Positions 26,382-34,872 of a stretch of 64,000 nt of DNA are shown here, piece after piece; within the stretch, counting starts at the first letter, position 1, and each line of letters opens with the position of its first letter. The DNA lies in assembly GCA_026986575.1 (NCBI GenBank), contig JALSOH010000004.1, positions 62,001 through 126,000 on the forward strand. The letters are read 5' to 3'. Made by a program: the position numbers and the translations under genes. This DNA comes from Thermoproteota archaeon (GTDB taxonomy: Archaea > Korarchaeota > Korarchaeia > Korarchaeales > Korarchaeaceae). The notes under the pieces were generated by a model. The model saw only the letters and a list, made by a program, of their open reading frames with translations. It had not been told where the DNA came from and searched no databases.

Positions 26382-27458
26382 ATGCCTGTAAAGGGAAGGC
26401 TCAGGAAAGGGATGGTATATGTGTCAGAGCAGGTCGACAGACTCTATAAGCAGGGATACGGTGAGATCGTTGGTAGCGAGCTCGAGCTTCATCCACTTGA
26501 GGCTGCATTCTTAGTTTGGAGGGGAAGGTTGAGGGTACTCGGCGAATGCGGTGAAGTCGGGCTGAGGGATCTTATGAGACTCTTCGTGGGCGATCCTAGG
26601 GCCTTTTTGAAGTACGTGGTGTACAGCGATCTAAGGAGAAAGGAAAGGCTCGTCGTGTACGAGAGGTCAACTGACTTCCTCAGGCTCTATCCAAAGGGAG
26701 CTAGAGTGGGAGAGGTTGCTGCCAAGGATCTGATCCTCCCTCTCTCCGAGGATCGGCCCATACCCCACAAGTACATCTTAGACACCGTTGAGAAGGTGGC
26801 CAAGCTAAGGAAAGGTCTGATATTGGCTGTCGTGGATGACGAGATGAATGTCACCTACTACAGGGCTCAAAACTTCCTACCCGATAAGAGAACCGGATAC
26901 GATGTCGAAGAGTTGCCGGAGCTGATAGGTACCCTAGTGGGAGATAGGGTTATAGTGTTCGACGAGAGATCCGGAGATCTCTACGCTAAGGGATTTTGGG
27001 GTCATCCTCTCGGTGTGGATAAGCCCGAACCGTTCAAGCGGTACGAGGAGCCCTTGCAGCTCCCTCTAATAGAAGCTATATACCTCTCCTCTAAGGGCAA
27101 ACTGAGAGTTGAAACCTACGATGGTAAGGACCTAGACCTAGAAAAGTTGAGAAGGATCTTTTCGGAGGTGAGAGAGGGATCGAGGATCAGAGAAAGGGTG
27201 TTCAGGTACTGGAGGGATTTGGGATATGTTCCTAAGGCTGGATCCAAGTATGGAGCTGACTTCTTGATATACGAGAGAGGTCCTGGTCTCGAACATGCAC
27301 CTTACCTATGCGTAGCTGGATCAGTGGGAGATAAGGTGCGTCCCGTCGATCTGATAAGGTCTGGGAGGGTTGCTACATCGGTGAGAAAGGACCTCGTCGT
27401 ATCGCTAGTTTCTGGAGAGCATGTGATCAGCTACAAGATGTCTTGGTTCAAGCCCTGA
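26382..27458 (+). CDS. endA: tRNA-splicing endonuclease
   Basis: 358 residues, twice the length of the simple archaeal subunit, which indicates the homodimer type with duplicated halves. The N-terminal half (about 1-180) is a degenerate copy. The C-terminal half carries the catalytic triad: Tyr in GSKYGADFLIYERGPG, His in LEHAPYLC and Lys in VATSVRKDLVVSL. It cuts introns at bulge-helix-bulge sites in pre-tRNA, and the ends are then joined by RtcB, also in this window. None of the tRNA genes seen here has an intron. Its 3' end overlaps hjc by 11 nt. Confidence 0.92.
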   Translation: MPVKGRLRKGMVYVSEQVDRLYKQGYGEIVGSELELHPLEAAFLVWRGRLRVLGECGEVGLRDLMRLFVGDPRAFLKYVVYSDLRRKERLVVYERSTDFLRLYPKGARVGEVAAKDLILPLSEDRPIPHKYILDTVEKVAKLRKGLILAVVDDEMNVTYYRAQNFLPDKRTGYDVEELPELIGTLVGDRVIVFDERSGDLYAKGFWGHPLGVDKPEPFKRYEEPLQLPLIEAIYLSSKGKLRVETYDGKDLDLEKLRRIFSEVREGSRIRERVFRYWRDLGYVPKAGSKYGADFLIYERGPGLEHAPYLCVAGSVGDKVRPVDLIRSGRVATSVRKDLVVSLVSGEHVISYKMSWFKP

Positions 27459-27855
27459 TCACTCGGGCGAAGTCCTCTATCGACAGCCCCTTGGACCTCG
27501 CTGTCTCTATGTCTATGGCGATAGATCCTGATTTCAATTTCCTAGCTTCATCCATTTTCAGCAGGAAGAACTTACCTCTATCTGAGGAGAACTTCACCGC
27601 GAACCAGCACTCGCCCCCAAGCAGCTCTGCCAGCCTCCTCATAGAGGTCACCTCATCTGAGGGGATGTAAACGGTATCCTTAGATGTGGTCTTAACTTCG
27701 ATTACGGCTATTCTTCCCTTGTATCCAGCGATCACATCGCTGGATGGATGACTGGTGGACCCACTTCCTGCTATTCTCACTGCCGCTATTCCGTGCTTCC
27801 ATAACTTGTCCAAGAGATCCCTCTCTGCCCTAGTTCCCTTGGCCTTTCTCCTCAA
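27448..27855 (-). CDS. hjc: Holliday junction resolvase Hjc
   Basis: 135 residues, the usual length. Resolves four-way DNA junctions. The nuclease core is E in KGTRAERDLLDKLW, D in HPSSDVIAGYKG and IAVIEVKTT (E-x-K), matching the archaeal PD-(D/E)xK resolvase. It overlaps the stop of endA (convergent) and abuts the MetAP gene with a 4-nt overlap. Confidence 0.94.
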   Translation of the reverse strand: MRRKAKGTRAERDLLDKLWKHGIAAVRIAGSGSTSHPSSDVIAGYKGRIAVIEVKTTSKDTVYIPSDEVTSMRRLAELLGGECWFAVKFSSDRGKFFLLKMDEARKLKSGSIAIDIETARSKGLSIEDFARVIRA

Positions 27856-28766
27856 TCCCCCTCCCCCGTAAGCCTGAGGGGGCCATCTGCAGTCACGAGA
27901 ACTGTGTCCTCGTATTGGGCGACCATCATGCCTGAGACCTCGACCAAGGGAGGGTAGGGTATGAGGATCCTCTTATCCACAAGTCTGGACAGAGCATGAT
28001 TAACTCTGTGGCCGATCTCCCTGAATAACCATCTCTCGCAGAAGGGAAGTCCCTTGTAGTTCTTTTCCACTATCTTGAGAATTCTCCTCTCCATCTCATC
28101 GCGGGTCCTGCCCTTCTTCCTACCCAAGGAGAATATTAGGGGCTCCCCCAAAGGAACCACATACCCTCTGGCCTCCGGGAATGTTACGAAGGGCTCTATC
28201 GCGAAGATATCTCCATCCTTGATCCTGTAACCCATGCTTCTTCCGGTTGGGACGTTTGGAACCTCGACGCCAGCGTGGAGTTCGTATGCCCTCACCATAT
28301 GGCCAGTGAGGTTGCGTATGGGCTTGTATCCTGCTGATACTATCGTGTCATATATCGCCTCGCTGACCTCCCTTATCTTACTCCCCGGAATCATCCTCTC
28401 TATCGCCCTATCGAGCGCCTCTCTGGCAACTTGAACCATCTCCTCGTACTTCTCATCGAGAGCGACGGATCTAGCCGCATCTACTATCCACCCTTCCAAG
28501 TGGGAGCCCATGTCCAGCTTTATCAAGCCGGTTTCCGGGATCCTCAATTCGTCTCCGGGAAAGGGAGTGTAGTGAGCTGCGACCTCGTTTATGGAGAGGT
28601 TAGTGGGGAAGGCCAGTGAGTATCCCCTCTCCCTGACCAGTCTCTCGGATTCTTCAACAAGATCCAAAACGCTTGCACCGGGTTCAATCTTTCTTCTCAT
28701 CTGCTCTAGGATGTAAGAGTGCTCTTCACCCAGTTTCAAGTAAGATTCAAGCTGCTCATTATCCAT
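27852..28766 (-). CDS. map: Methionine aminopeptidase, type II
   Basis: 304 residues. Removes the initiator Met. The metal ligands are seen as Asp in GLIKLDMGSHLEGW and WIVDAARSV, His in NLTGHMVRAYELHAG, Glu in IFAIEPFVTF and the final Glu in MMVAQYEDTVLV. The insert of about 60 residues between the third and last ligands is the type II hallmark. Its start is 58 bp from the divergent Sua5/YrdC gene. Confidence 0.96.
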   Translation of the reverse strand: MDNEQLESYLKLGEEHSYILEQMRRKIEPGASVLDLVEESERLVRERGYSLAFPTNLSINEVAAHYTPFPGDELRIPETGLIKLDMGSHLEGWIVDAARSVALDEKYEEMVQVAREALDRAIERMIPGSKIREVSEAIYDTIVSAGYKPIRNLTGHMVRAYELHAGVEVPNVPTGRSMGYRIKDGDIFAIEPFVTFPEARGYVVPLGEPLIFSLGRKKGRTRDEMERRILKIVEKNYKGLPFCERWLFREIGHRVNHALSRLVDKRILIPYPPLVEVSGMMVAQYEDTVLVTADGPLRLTGEGD

Positions 28767-28824
28767 ATCCTATCGCTGGGACTCTCACGGGAGGATTATT
28801 AAATCGTTTCATCCCATTCGCCTT

Positions 28825-29445
28825 GTGAAGTGGCTGGACGTTAGGAGAGGGTGCGATGACGCCTGCGTCAGTGAAGTGGTGAGTGTGTGGTGGTCCGGAG
28901 GGCTAGTGGTCTACCCCACAGACACTGTGTATGGGCTGGGGGCAGATGCGGAGAACGAGGAAGCGGTGTTGAGGGTGTACGAGGTCAAGGGTAGGGAGAG
29001 AGACAAGCCACTGACTATAGCGGTCAGCGACTTTGACATGTTGGAGGGGTACGCCGTGTTGAACAAGGTGAGCAGGGAGTTGGTTAGGCACTTCCTACCG
29101 GGCAAGGTGACTTTCATACTGCCCAAGACCAAGAGAGTTCCGGATTCTGTGAATCCTAAGGCCATAGGTGTGAGGATCCCGAATCTGGATCTGACTCGTG
29201 ACCTCATTAGATCCTTTGGTAGGGCCGTAACGGCCACCAGCGCGAACAGGTCGGGCTCACCCCCTAAGAGAGATCCGAGGGAGGTAGCTGAGGAGATTGA
29301 GGTGGATCTACTCCTTGACTACGGCGTCCTTCCACCCAGCAGACCATCTACTGTGGTTGACCTCACGGGTGAGAGACCTGTGCTAGTGAGGGAGGGGGAT
29401 GTACCATTCGAGGAAATACTGAGGGTCTACGAGAGGGTGAGGTGA
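28825..29445 (+). CDS. Threonylcarbamoyl-AMP synthase (YrdC/Sua5 domain)
   Basis: 206 residues. Makes threonylcarbamoyl-AMP for the t6A modification of tRNAs. The YrdC core includes GGLVVYPTDTVYGLGADAEN, KGRERDKPLTIAVSD and the SANRSGSPP motif. The extra Sua5 C-terminal domain is absent, so it is the short TsaC type. The GTG start lies about 25 nt after a TATA-like ATTATTAAAT (28793-28802), suggesting a leaderless mRNA. Its stop overlaps the Kae1 start by 4 nt; Kae1 uses the product. Confidence 0.93.
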   Translation: MKWLDVRRGCDDACVSEVVSVWWSGGLVVYPTDTVYGLGADAENEEAVLRVYEVKGRERDKPLTIAVSDFDMLEGYAVLNKVSRELVRHFLPGKVTFILPKTKRVPDSVNPKAIGVRIPNLDLTRDLIRSFGRAVTATSANRSGSPPKRDPREVAEEIEVDLLLDYGVLPPSRPSTVVDLTGERPVLVREGDVPFEEILRVYERVR

Positions 29446-30419
29446 TCTCCCTAGGTATAGAGTCGACGGCCCACACCTTCGGAGTGGGGATCGTAACCTC
29501 AGAGGGCGAGATACTCGCCAACGTGTGGGACTCCTACAAGTCTCCAGAGGGGGGCATGAGGCCGCATGAGTTAGCTGAACATCATTTCAATACTGCAGTG
29601 AAGGTGATGAGGGACGCCTTGAATCGGGCTGGCCTGACCCTCTCTGACATCTCCATCATCGGTTATTCCCGGGGACCCGGAATAGGACAAGCTCTGTTAA
29701 TAGGGGCCTTCGTCGCCAGATCGCTGGCGCTGAAATATGAGAAGCCCCTAGTGGGTGTCAACCACCCCTTGGCCCACGTGGAGATAGGCAGGAAGGTCAC
29801 CAAGAGCTATGATCCCGTTGTGCTCTATGTTTCCGGCGGCAACACTCAGGTGATCACTCACAACGGCAGGAGGTATGTCGTCCTAGGAGAGACCCTAGAT
29901 GTGGGCTTGGGTAATGCTCAGGACAAATTGGGCAGAGAAATAGGACTGCCCTTTCCAGCTGGGCCGAAATTGGATAGGATGGTGGGTAAGTGGGTGGAGC
30001 TCCCCTACACCGTGAAGGGGATGGACCTTTCGTTCAGCGGCCTCCTCACCGAGGCATTGAGAAGGATAAAGTCGGGAGAGAGAGTCGAGGATGTCGTCTG
30101 GAGCTTCATGGAAGTGGCCTTTTCCATGACGATAGAAGTGGCCGAGAGGGCCTTGGCCCTGAGCGGTAAAGACGAGCTTTTATTGGTCGGAGGGGTCGCT
30201 GCCTCCCCTAGATTGAAGGAGAAAGCGGGGACTATGTGCCGCGAGAGGGGTGCCAAGCTCAAGGTGCCCCCCGTGGAGCTTGTGAGGGACAATGGGGCTA
30301 TGATAGCCTGGACCGCGATACTCTCTTATAGGATAAGGGGGGCCGAACCCATTAAGGAGTCCTCCATAAAACCCCAGTGGAGGATAGATGAGATAGAGTG
30401 GCCACTGACCGACATCTGA
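29442..30419 (+). CDS. kae1: Kae1, tRNA threonylcarbamoyltransferase subunit (KEOPS)
   Basis: 325 residues. ASKHA-fold catalytic subunit that transfers the threonylcarbamoyl group to A37. MISLGIESTAHTFGVGIV is the N-terminal signature, and NHPLAHVEIG contains the His-x3-His metal site. VLYVSGGNTQVI and DVGLGNAQDKLGREIGLPFP are the nucleotide motifs, and LLVGGVAASPRLKEK is near the C-terminus. The start is GTG inside the stop region of the YrdC gene. No Bud32 kinase domain is fused. Confidence 0.96.
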   Translation: MISLGIESTAHTFGVGIVTSEGEILANVWDSYKSPEGGMRPHELAEHHFNTAVKVMRDALNRAGLTLSDISIIGYSRGPGIGQALLIGAFVARSLALKYEKPLVGVNHPLAHVEIGRKVTKSYDPVVLYVSGGNTQVITHNGRRYVVLGETLDVGLGNAQDKLGREIGLPFPAGPKLDRMVGKWVELPYTVKGMDLSFSGLLTEALRRIKSGERVEDVVWSFMEVAFSMTIEVAERALALSGKDELLLVGGVAASPRLKEKAGTMCRERGAKLKVPPVELVRDNGAMIAWTAILSYRIRGAEPIKESSIKPQWRIDEIEWPLTDI

Positions 30420-30429
30420 GGGTGATCGA

Positions 30430-31005
30430 TTGGGAAGGAAGAAGTTCAATGTGTGCCTATCGGGTCTCACCGGGAGCGGCAAGAGTACACTAGCTAGGAG
30501 GTTGGTTGAGAGGTACGGATTGAAGAGGATATCCGGCGGAGATATACTGAAGGAGATAATAGGGGGTAAGGAGAGCCTGAAGGATCCGGGCTGGTGGGAA
30601 AGGGAGGAGGCCAGCAGGGCGATGGCCGAGAGGATGTCCAATCCGGAGCTGGATAAGGAAGTGGACAGGAGGCTCATGTCCTTAGCCTCTGAGGGAGGCT
30701 ATGTACTGGACTCTTGGACCATGGCCTACCTCTTGGAATCCGAGGACTGTATCAAGATTTTCCTGAAAGCAGATCTAGAAGTTAGGGCCCTCAGAGTAGC
30801 TAGAAGAGACAGGATAAGCTTTGATGAGGCGGTAAAGAGAATAAAATTGAAGGAAGAGGAGACTTATCGCATCTATAAGAGAATCTACGGCTTTGAGCTC
30901 GGCAAAGACCTCACCCCCTTCCATCTAGTGATAGACACCACGAGGTTAAATGCCAGCGAAGTATTCTCCATAGTAAGCAAGTTTATTGATAGTTGGCTAA
31001 AATAA
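30430..31005 (+). CDS. Small P-loop kinase, cytidylate-kinase-like
   Basis: 191 residues. The P-loop CLSGLTGSGKSTLARRL is at about 9-25, followed by RISGGDILKEI (the pattern after the P-loop in archaeal CMP kinases) and the lid segment VARRDRISFDEAVKRI. It most resembles the archaeal (d)CMP kinase/AAA_33 group. Other NMP or RNA kinases cannot be excluded. The start is TTG, 8 nt after kae1. Its last codons merge into an AT-rich segment that also holds the promoter of the MoxR gene. Confidence 0.75.
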   Translation: MGRKKFNVCLSGLTGSGKSTLARRLVERYGLKRISGGDILKEIIGGKESLKDPGWWEREEASRAMAERMSNPELDKEVDRRLMSLASEGGYVLDSWTMAYLLESEDCIKIFLKADLEVRALRVARRDRISFDEAVKRIKLKEEETYRIYKRIYGFELGKDLTPFHLVIDTTRLNASEVFSIVSKFIDSWLK

Positions 31006-31037
31006 TTAGTTATTATATTTAGATTACCTTTCAGAGT

Positions 31038-31997
31038 ATGGTTTCTTTTGTTACTAAGAAAGGCGGCGCTCGGCTCAACTTAATATTCGACGTTGGGCAA
31101 ATATGCATGATAGGAGAGATGCTGGTAAAGGGGCTGCTGGATGAGGTAGAGGAGATAGGTCAGCGATATGGCATAGTAGGGAGACGAAAAGAGCTACTCA
31201 AGATGCTGGTCGCGGTCAAAAGCGGTAGACACATACTTTTGGAGGGACCGGTGGGTGTCGGCAAGACGCTCCTCGCCAGATCGATAGCCGAATACCTCTC
31301 TAGGGACTTCGTGAGGGTAGATGGTGATGAGAGACTTAACGAAACGAAGCTTATTGGATACTGGGACCCTCCTATGGTATTGAAGAAGGGATATGTCGAG
31401 GAGGCCTTCGTCCCAGGACCCCTCACTAGGGCTGCGACCAGCGGCTCTGTCCTCTTCATAAACGAGTTGAACAGACTCCCGGAATCGGCTCAGAACGCGC
31501 TTCTCCCCGTCATGGATGAGGGTCTCATCCACATACCCCACTTAGGGACCCTGAAAGCGAAGGAGGGGTTCCTCATAATAGCCACGCAGAATCCGGAGGA
31601 GGATGTAGGCGTGCTCAGGTTATCTGAGGCCTTGAAAGACAGGTTCGTTCTCGTTAAGCTGGGATATCCTAGGAGGGAGGAGGAGGTAGAGATAGTTAGG
31701 AGGCATGTGCCCGACATCGATGATGAAACCGCCGAGATCAGCGTGGATATAGTAAGGAGCACCAGAGAACACCCGAGCATCCTGAGGGGTGGTTCAATAA
31801 GATCGTCCATAGACTTGGCGAAGATAGCGCTGATGCTGAGGGGCGATGGGGATCGCTGGTATAATGCCGCTCTTATGGTCCTACCTCAGAGGATAGAGCT
31901 CAGGGATACAGCTGCTAGCAAGGAATCCCTGATAAGAGACATAGTTAGATCCGTACTTGGAGAGGGAGAGGGTTTTCTCGAATTGAGGAGCCGTTGA
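31038..31997 (+). CDS. MoxR-family AAA+ ATPase
   Basis: 319 residues. Walker A is LLEGPVGVGKTLLARS and Walker B is VLFINELNRLPESAQNALL. Sensor 1 is LIIATQNPEE and the arginine-finger region is LRLSEALKDRFVLVKLGYP. MoxR ATPases load metals or remodel partners together with VWA proteins, and the next gene encodes one, overlapping by 4 nt. A TATA-like TTATTATATTTA at about 31011-31022 fits its promoter. The start may be the ATG at 31038 or a later in-frame Met near 31107. Partner and client are unknown. Confidence 0.9.
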   Translation: MVSFVTKKGGARLNLIFDVGQICMIGEMLVKGLLDEVEEIGQRYGIVGRRKELLKMLVAVKSGRHILLEGPVGVGKTLLARSIAEYLSRDFVRVDGDERLNETKLIGYWDPPMVLKKGYVEEAFVPGPLTRAATSGSVLFINELNRLPESAQNALLPVMDEGLIHIPHLGTLKAKEGFLIIATQNPEEDVGVLRLSEALKDRFVLVKLGYPRREEEVEIVRRHVPDIDDETAEISVDIVRSTREHPSILRGGSIRSSIDLAKIALMLRGDGDRWYNAALMVLPQRIELRDTAASKESLIRDIVRSVLGEGEGFLELRSR

Positions 31998-32992
31998 AGG
32001 CTCCGATGACAGATTATCCCCAAGTAAGGAAAATACCAAACCTTAGGGAACCTCTGGCAAGCGACTATGAGGTGCTGAGGAAAGCTGCGGAGTACTACCT
32101 GATGGAGGGTGATCTCCAAGGATTGCTGAGGATATCTAACTATAGCCAGATAGTGGTGGCTAAGGCCATATCCAAGGGCAACTTCACGCCCAAGATGATC
32201 TCTTCCCTAGAGAGAGATCCTGAGGCCGCTGTCAGGCTGTACAGGCAGGTCAGATGGAGGCTAAACGAGAGAGCTAGGAGGATGTTCAGGCGACTGGTAG
32301 CCAAGGCCGTGGTGAACTTGGTTGCAAAGGGGATGAGGGGTAATTTGGAGGAGGACAGGAGATCAGAAGCACCTTATGAAGTGGGAATGGATTTTGATGT
32401 CGAGAGGACCATCGAAGACCTAATCGAGAGGGGAAAGAAGATAGATGAGTTGGATTACAGCGATATCGTGGGTTTAGATAAGAGGAGAGGGGAGTACTCT
32501 GCTGTCGTCATAATAGATTCCAGTGGTTCCATGTCCGGCAGGAAGATACTGAGCGCTGCTACCATGGCCGCGCTGATATCTCACAAGATCAGAGGAGGTA
32601 AGTACTCCGTTATTGGATTCAACAGCGAGGCCTTTCCGATCAAGCATGCGAATGAGAGAAAGGAGTCCGTGGAGGTCGTGGAGGATATATTGGACTTGGT
32701 GCCCTTGGGTTACACCAATATAGCTGACGGCTTAATCAAGGCTCTGGAGGAGTCCAAGGGTCTGGTGAATCCGAGGTTCATATTGCTGACCGATGGAGAG
32801 TACAACGTGGGGGAAGATCCGAGAAAAGTGGTATCCCATATCAGGGGATTGCATGTAGTTTACGTAGGGAGGAGATCTTCCAGCAGAGGAGCTAAGTTCT
32901 GCAGGGACCTAGCTAGACTGGGTAACGGCAAGTTCCACGAATTGAGAGATCCGCAAGAGATACCCAGACTTATGAGGAGCATACTTAGTTAA
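31994..32992 (+). CDS. VWA-domain protein (MoxR partner)
   Basis: 332 residues. The C-terminal half is a von Willebrand A domain with the MIDAS signature VIIDSSGSMSGRK. The Thr (LGYTNIADGLIKAL) and Asp (FILLTDGEYNVGE) positions also match metal coordination. The N-terminal about 160 residues are helical and charged. MoxR-VWA pairs act as chaperones in cofactor insertion or complex assembly. No cofactor gene is close, so the client is unknown. A tRNA gene follows about 50 nt after the stop. Confidence 0.88.
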   Translation: MKAPMTDYPQVRKIPNLREPLASDYEVLRKAAEYYLMEGDLQGLLRISNYSQIVVAKAISKGNFTPKMISSLERDPEAAVRLYRQVRWRLNERARRMFRRLVAKAVVNLVAKGMRGNLEEDRRSEAPYEVGMDFDVERTIEDLIERGKKIDELDYSDIVGLDKRRGEYSAVVIIDSSGSMSGRKILSAATMAALISHKIRGGKYSVIGFNSEAFPIKHANERKESVEVVEDILDLVPLGYTNIADGLIKALEESKGLVNPRFILLTDGEYNVGEDPRKVVSHIRGLHVVYVGRRSSSRGAKFCRDLARLGNGKFHELRDPQEIPRLMRSILS

Positions 32993-33043
32993 TTCTCGAG
33001 CGGGAATATAGTTAAATATCCTTGACACTCAGATAGAGAGCGG

Positions 33044-33133
33044 GCGGGGGTGGCCGAGATAGGTCCAAGGCGCCAGCCTTAGGAGCTGGTGGGCAGTAGG
33101 CCCGCGTGGGTTCGAATCCCACCCCCCGCACCA
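33044..33133 (+). tRNA. tRNA-Leu (anticodon TAG), CCA encoded
   Basis: Class II tRNA. The acceptor GCGGGGG pairs with CCCCCGC, the discriminator is A at 33130, and CCA is encoded at 33131-33133. The anticodon stem is CCAGC/GCTGG with loop CTTAGGA. A TATA-like GTTAAATATC lies about 30 nt upstream. The VWA stop is close by. Confidence 0.95.
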
Positions 33134-33268
33134 GTCAAGCCACATTCATCACGAATGCTAATCTGGCACTTAGTCCGCTGAGATACTATCGATCTAGACT
33201 CGATTGATCCACTTGGCTGGGCATTCCAAATCAGAATCTCGCACATTGTCCTATAAGCAGTTCAAGAA

Positions 33269-33345
33269 TGGTGCGGCCGCCGGGATTTGAACCCGGGTCG
33301 CCGGCTTGGGGGGCCGGCATCCTATCCAGGCTAGACTACGGCCGC
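33269..33345 (-). tRNA. tRNA-Gly (anticodon CCC) with C at position 33, CCA encoded
   Basis: Class I. The acceptor GCGGCCG pairs with CGGCCGC, the discriminator is A and CCA is encoded at 33269-33271. The 5' half GCGGCCGTAGTCTAGCCTGG is typical of archaeal tRNA-Gly. The anticodon stem CCGGC/GCCGG encloses the loop CCCCCAA, so the anticodon is CCC. The nearly universal U33 is replaced by C at 33311 (G on the plus strand). Confidence 0.9.
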
Positions 33346-33348
33346 ACA

Positions 33349-33426
33349 TGGCGGGCCCGGGGGGACTCGAACCCCCGACCTGCGGCTTAGGAGGCCGCCG
33401 CTCTATCCTTGCTGAGCTACGGGCCC
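33349..33426 (-). tRNA. tRNA-Arg (anticodon CCT), CCA encoded
   Basis: The acceptor GGGCCCG pairs with CGGGCCC, the discriminator is G and CCA is encoded at 33349-33351. The anticodon loop CTCCTAA gives CCT (AGG), the major Arg codon in this window. A TATA-like TTATAAAT on the same strand (about 33451-33459) lies about 28 nt upstream and probably serves this tRNA and the tRNA-Gly that follows it. Confidence 0.95.
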
Positions 33427-33508
33427 TACTCAGTAGTTGAGGGTCAACCCATTTATAACTTTGACTCGGAACAAAACTTATTACGGTGATCTCCCCATAC
33501 AATGATGG

Positions 33509-33580
33509 GCCGGGTTGGCCGAGCGGTTCAGGCAGCGGGCTGCAGACCCGTAGACGGGGGTTCGAGTCCCCCACCCGGCT
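33509..33580 (+). tRNA. tRNA-Cys (anticodon GCA)
   Basis: The acceptor GCCGGGT pairs with ACCCGGC and the discriminator is T. The anticodon loop CTGCAGA gives GCA, and the short variable loop identifies class I. No CCA is encoded. Its 3' end directly abuts the stop of the convergent GlmU-like gene. Confidence 0.93.
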
Positions 33581-34810
33581 CTACCTCACTACCAGTCTTC
33601 CCTTCTTTACTCCCTTGCTCCTTCTGAGATGTTCGGTTTCGTAGAAGAGCTTCCTGAGAAGCTGCTCCTCGACCGGGTCAGGGTCCACGCCTCTGCGTGG
33701 AGCCATTCTCCTGTAGGTCCTGATGGCCGACTCGGGATCCAGCTCATAGAGGCCCCATCCTAGACTCCTAGCGTAAATGGTGAACGGAGGTACATCTTCA
33801 TGTACTAGACCATGTAGGTGCGATGCGGGACCGATCCTGACTCCCGCGTACGTCAATGTCCCTATGGAGAGCTTGGCATGATCTCCTATGAATGCGCCCA
33901 CTTTATTGAGGCCTGTCGGAACTCCTCCCACCTTGATCTCACCATAAGTGTTCTTCAAGTTGGAGGTTATGGATCCAGCTCCTATGTTCACCCACCTACC
34001 GACGTAGCTGTGTCCTAAGAATCCCAAATGATACTTGTTCGAATAGTCTGACACTATGCTAGTTGTTACCTCCCCGCCTATCCTCCCGTGCATCCCTATG
34101 TAGCTCCCAGCAACCCTAGAGCCAGTGACTATGACCGTATGCGGACCTATATAGAGAGGACCTTTGAGGTAAGCGTACGGCTCAATTTGAACGCCCTCAC
34201 CGATGACTACAGGCCCCTCCCTAGCGTCTATCGTTACAGGCCCCATCAGATCTAGTTCTTCGGGTAGGTTGACGGGATAATTCCCTAGTACTCTGATTTC
34301 CCCGAACTCCCTGCTAGCGGGTGGTTTAAAGAACTCCATCAAGTCCTTGGACAGGTGAGTGATTACCGACGTCGGGGAGACATCCCAAGGCGAGGTGAGC
34401 AGGTGAGCATCGCACGGCCTCACTTTGAATGTACCCGCGTCCCCTTTGAAGATCATGAGACTGTCATCATAATCGAGTGAGTTGACCCTAGCGGCGACCA
34501 CCTGCCCCTTGCTTACCAAGGCCTCACCGGGTTCCAGACCCCTGACCTTAGAAAGGACCTCAGGCGATATTAGACGAGAATTTAGAAGTAAAGCAGGATC
34601 TCCGAAATCGGGTTTTCTATCCTTGGGGACCTTCTCCTCATAGCCATTCCTCACGAGCCATCTCGTTCGAGTACCCAGCCACTTATCCATCCTCTCGAAC
34701 TGCTTAACTCCACCAACTACGACCTCCTGCATCAGTGTGAGGTCGGTCAAGGGGGAGATGTCACCGACCCGCGTGTCTTCGAACAGCACAACTTGGATCA
34801 TAGGCACCAT
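33581..34810 (-). CDS. GlmU-like nucleotidyltransferase/left-handed beta-helix acyltransferase
   Basis: 409 residues from the ATG at 34810 (GGTG upstream); an ATG at 34801 is also possible. The start IQVVLFEDTRVGDISPLTDL and the ARVNSLDY region resemble the alternative GlmU family described in Bacteroidetes. About residues 200-340 are hexapeptide repeats (GPVVIGEGVQIEPYAYLKGP, YIGPHTVIVTGSRVAGSYI, WVNIGAGSITSNLKNTYGEI), the acetyltransferase-type beta helix. A UDP-GlcNAc-forming role, downstream of the GlmM-like enzyme at 8.8 kb, is plausible. The true N-terminal activity is unproven. Confidence 0.7.
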   Translation of the reverse strand: MVPMIQVVLFEDTRVGDISPLTDLTLMQEVVVGGVKQFERMDKWLGTRTRWLVRNGYEEKVPKDRKPDFGDPALLLNSRLISPEVLSKVRGLEPGEALVSKGQVVAARVNSLDYDDSLMIFKGDAGTFKVRPCDAHLLTSPWDVSPTSVITHLSKDLMEFFKPPASREFGEIRVLGNYPVNLPEELDLMGPVTIDAREGPVVIGEGVQIEPYAYLKGPLYIGPHTVIVTGSRVAGSYIGMHGRIGGEVTTSIVSDYSNKYHLGFLGHSYVGRWVNIGAGSITSNLKNTYGEIKVGGVPTGLNKVGAFIGDHAKLSIGTLTYAGVRIGPASHLHGLVHEDVPPFTIYARSLGWGLYELDPESAIRTYRRMAPRRGVDPDPVEEQLLRKLFYETEHLRRSKGVKKGRLVVR

Positions 34811-34872
34811 GCTACACCTGATGGAGTTTTTTAAGTCGGATGCCATTCCACCTCTCGTAAGGGTGAAAAACT

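Noticed and set aside
33251-33574. Open frame on the minus strand over tRNA-Gly, tRNA-Arg and tRNA-Cys
   Set aside because: It consists of tRNA sequence and promoter spacers.
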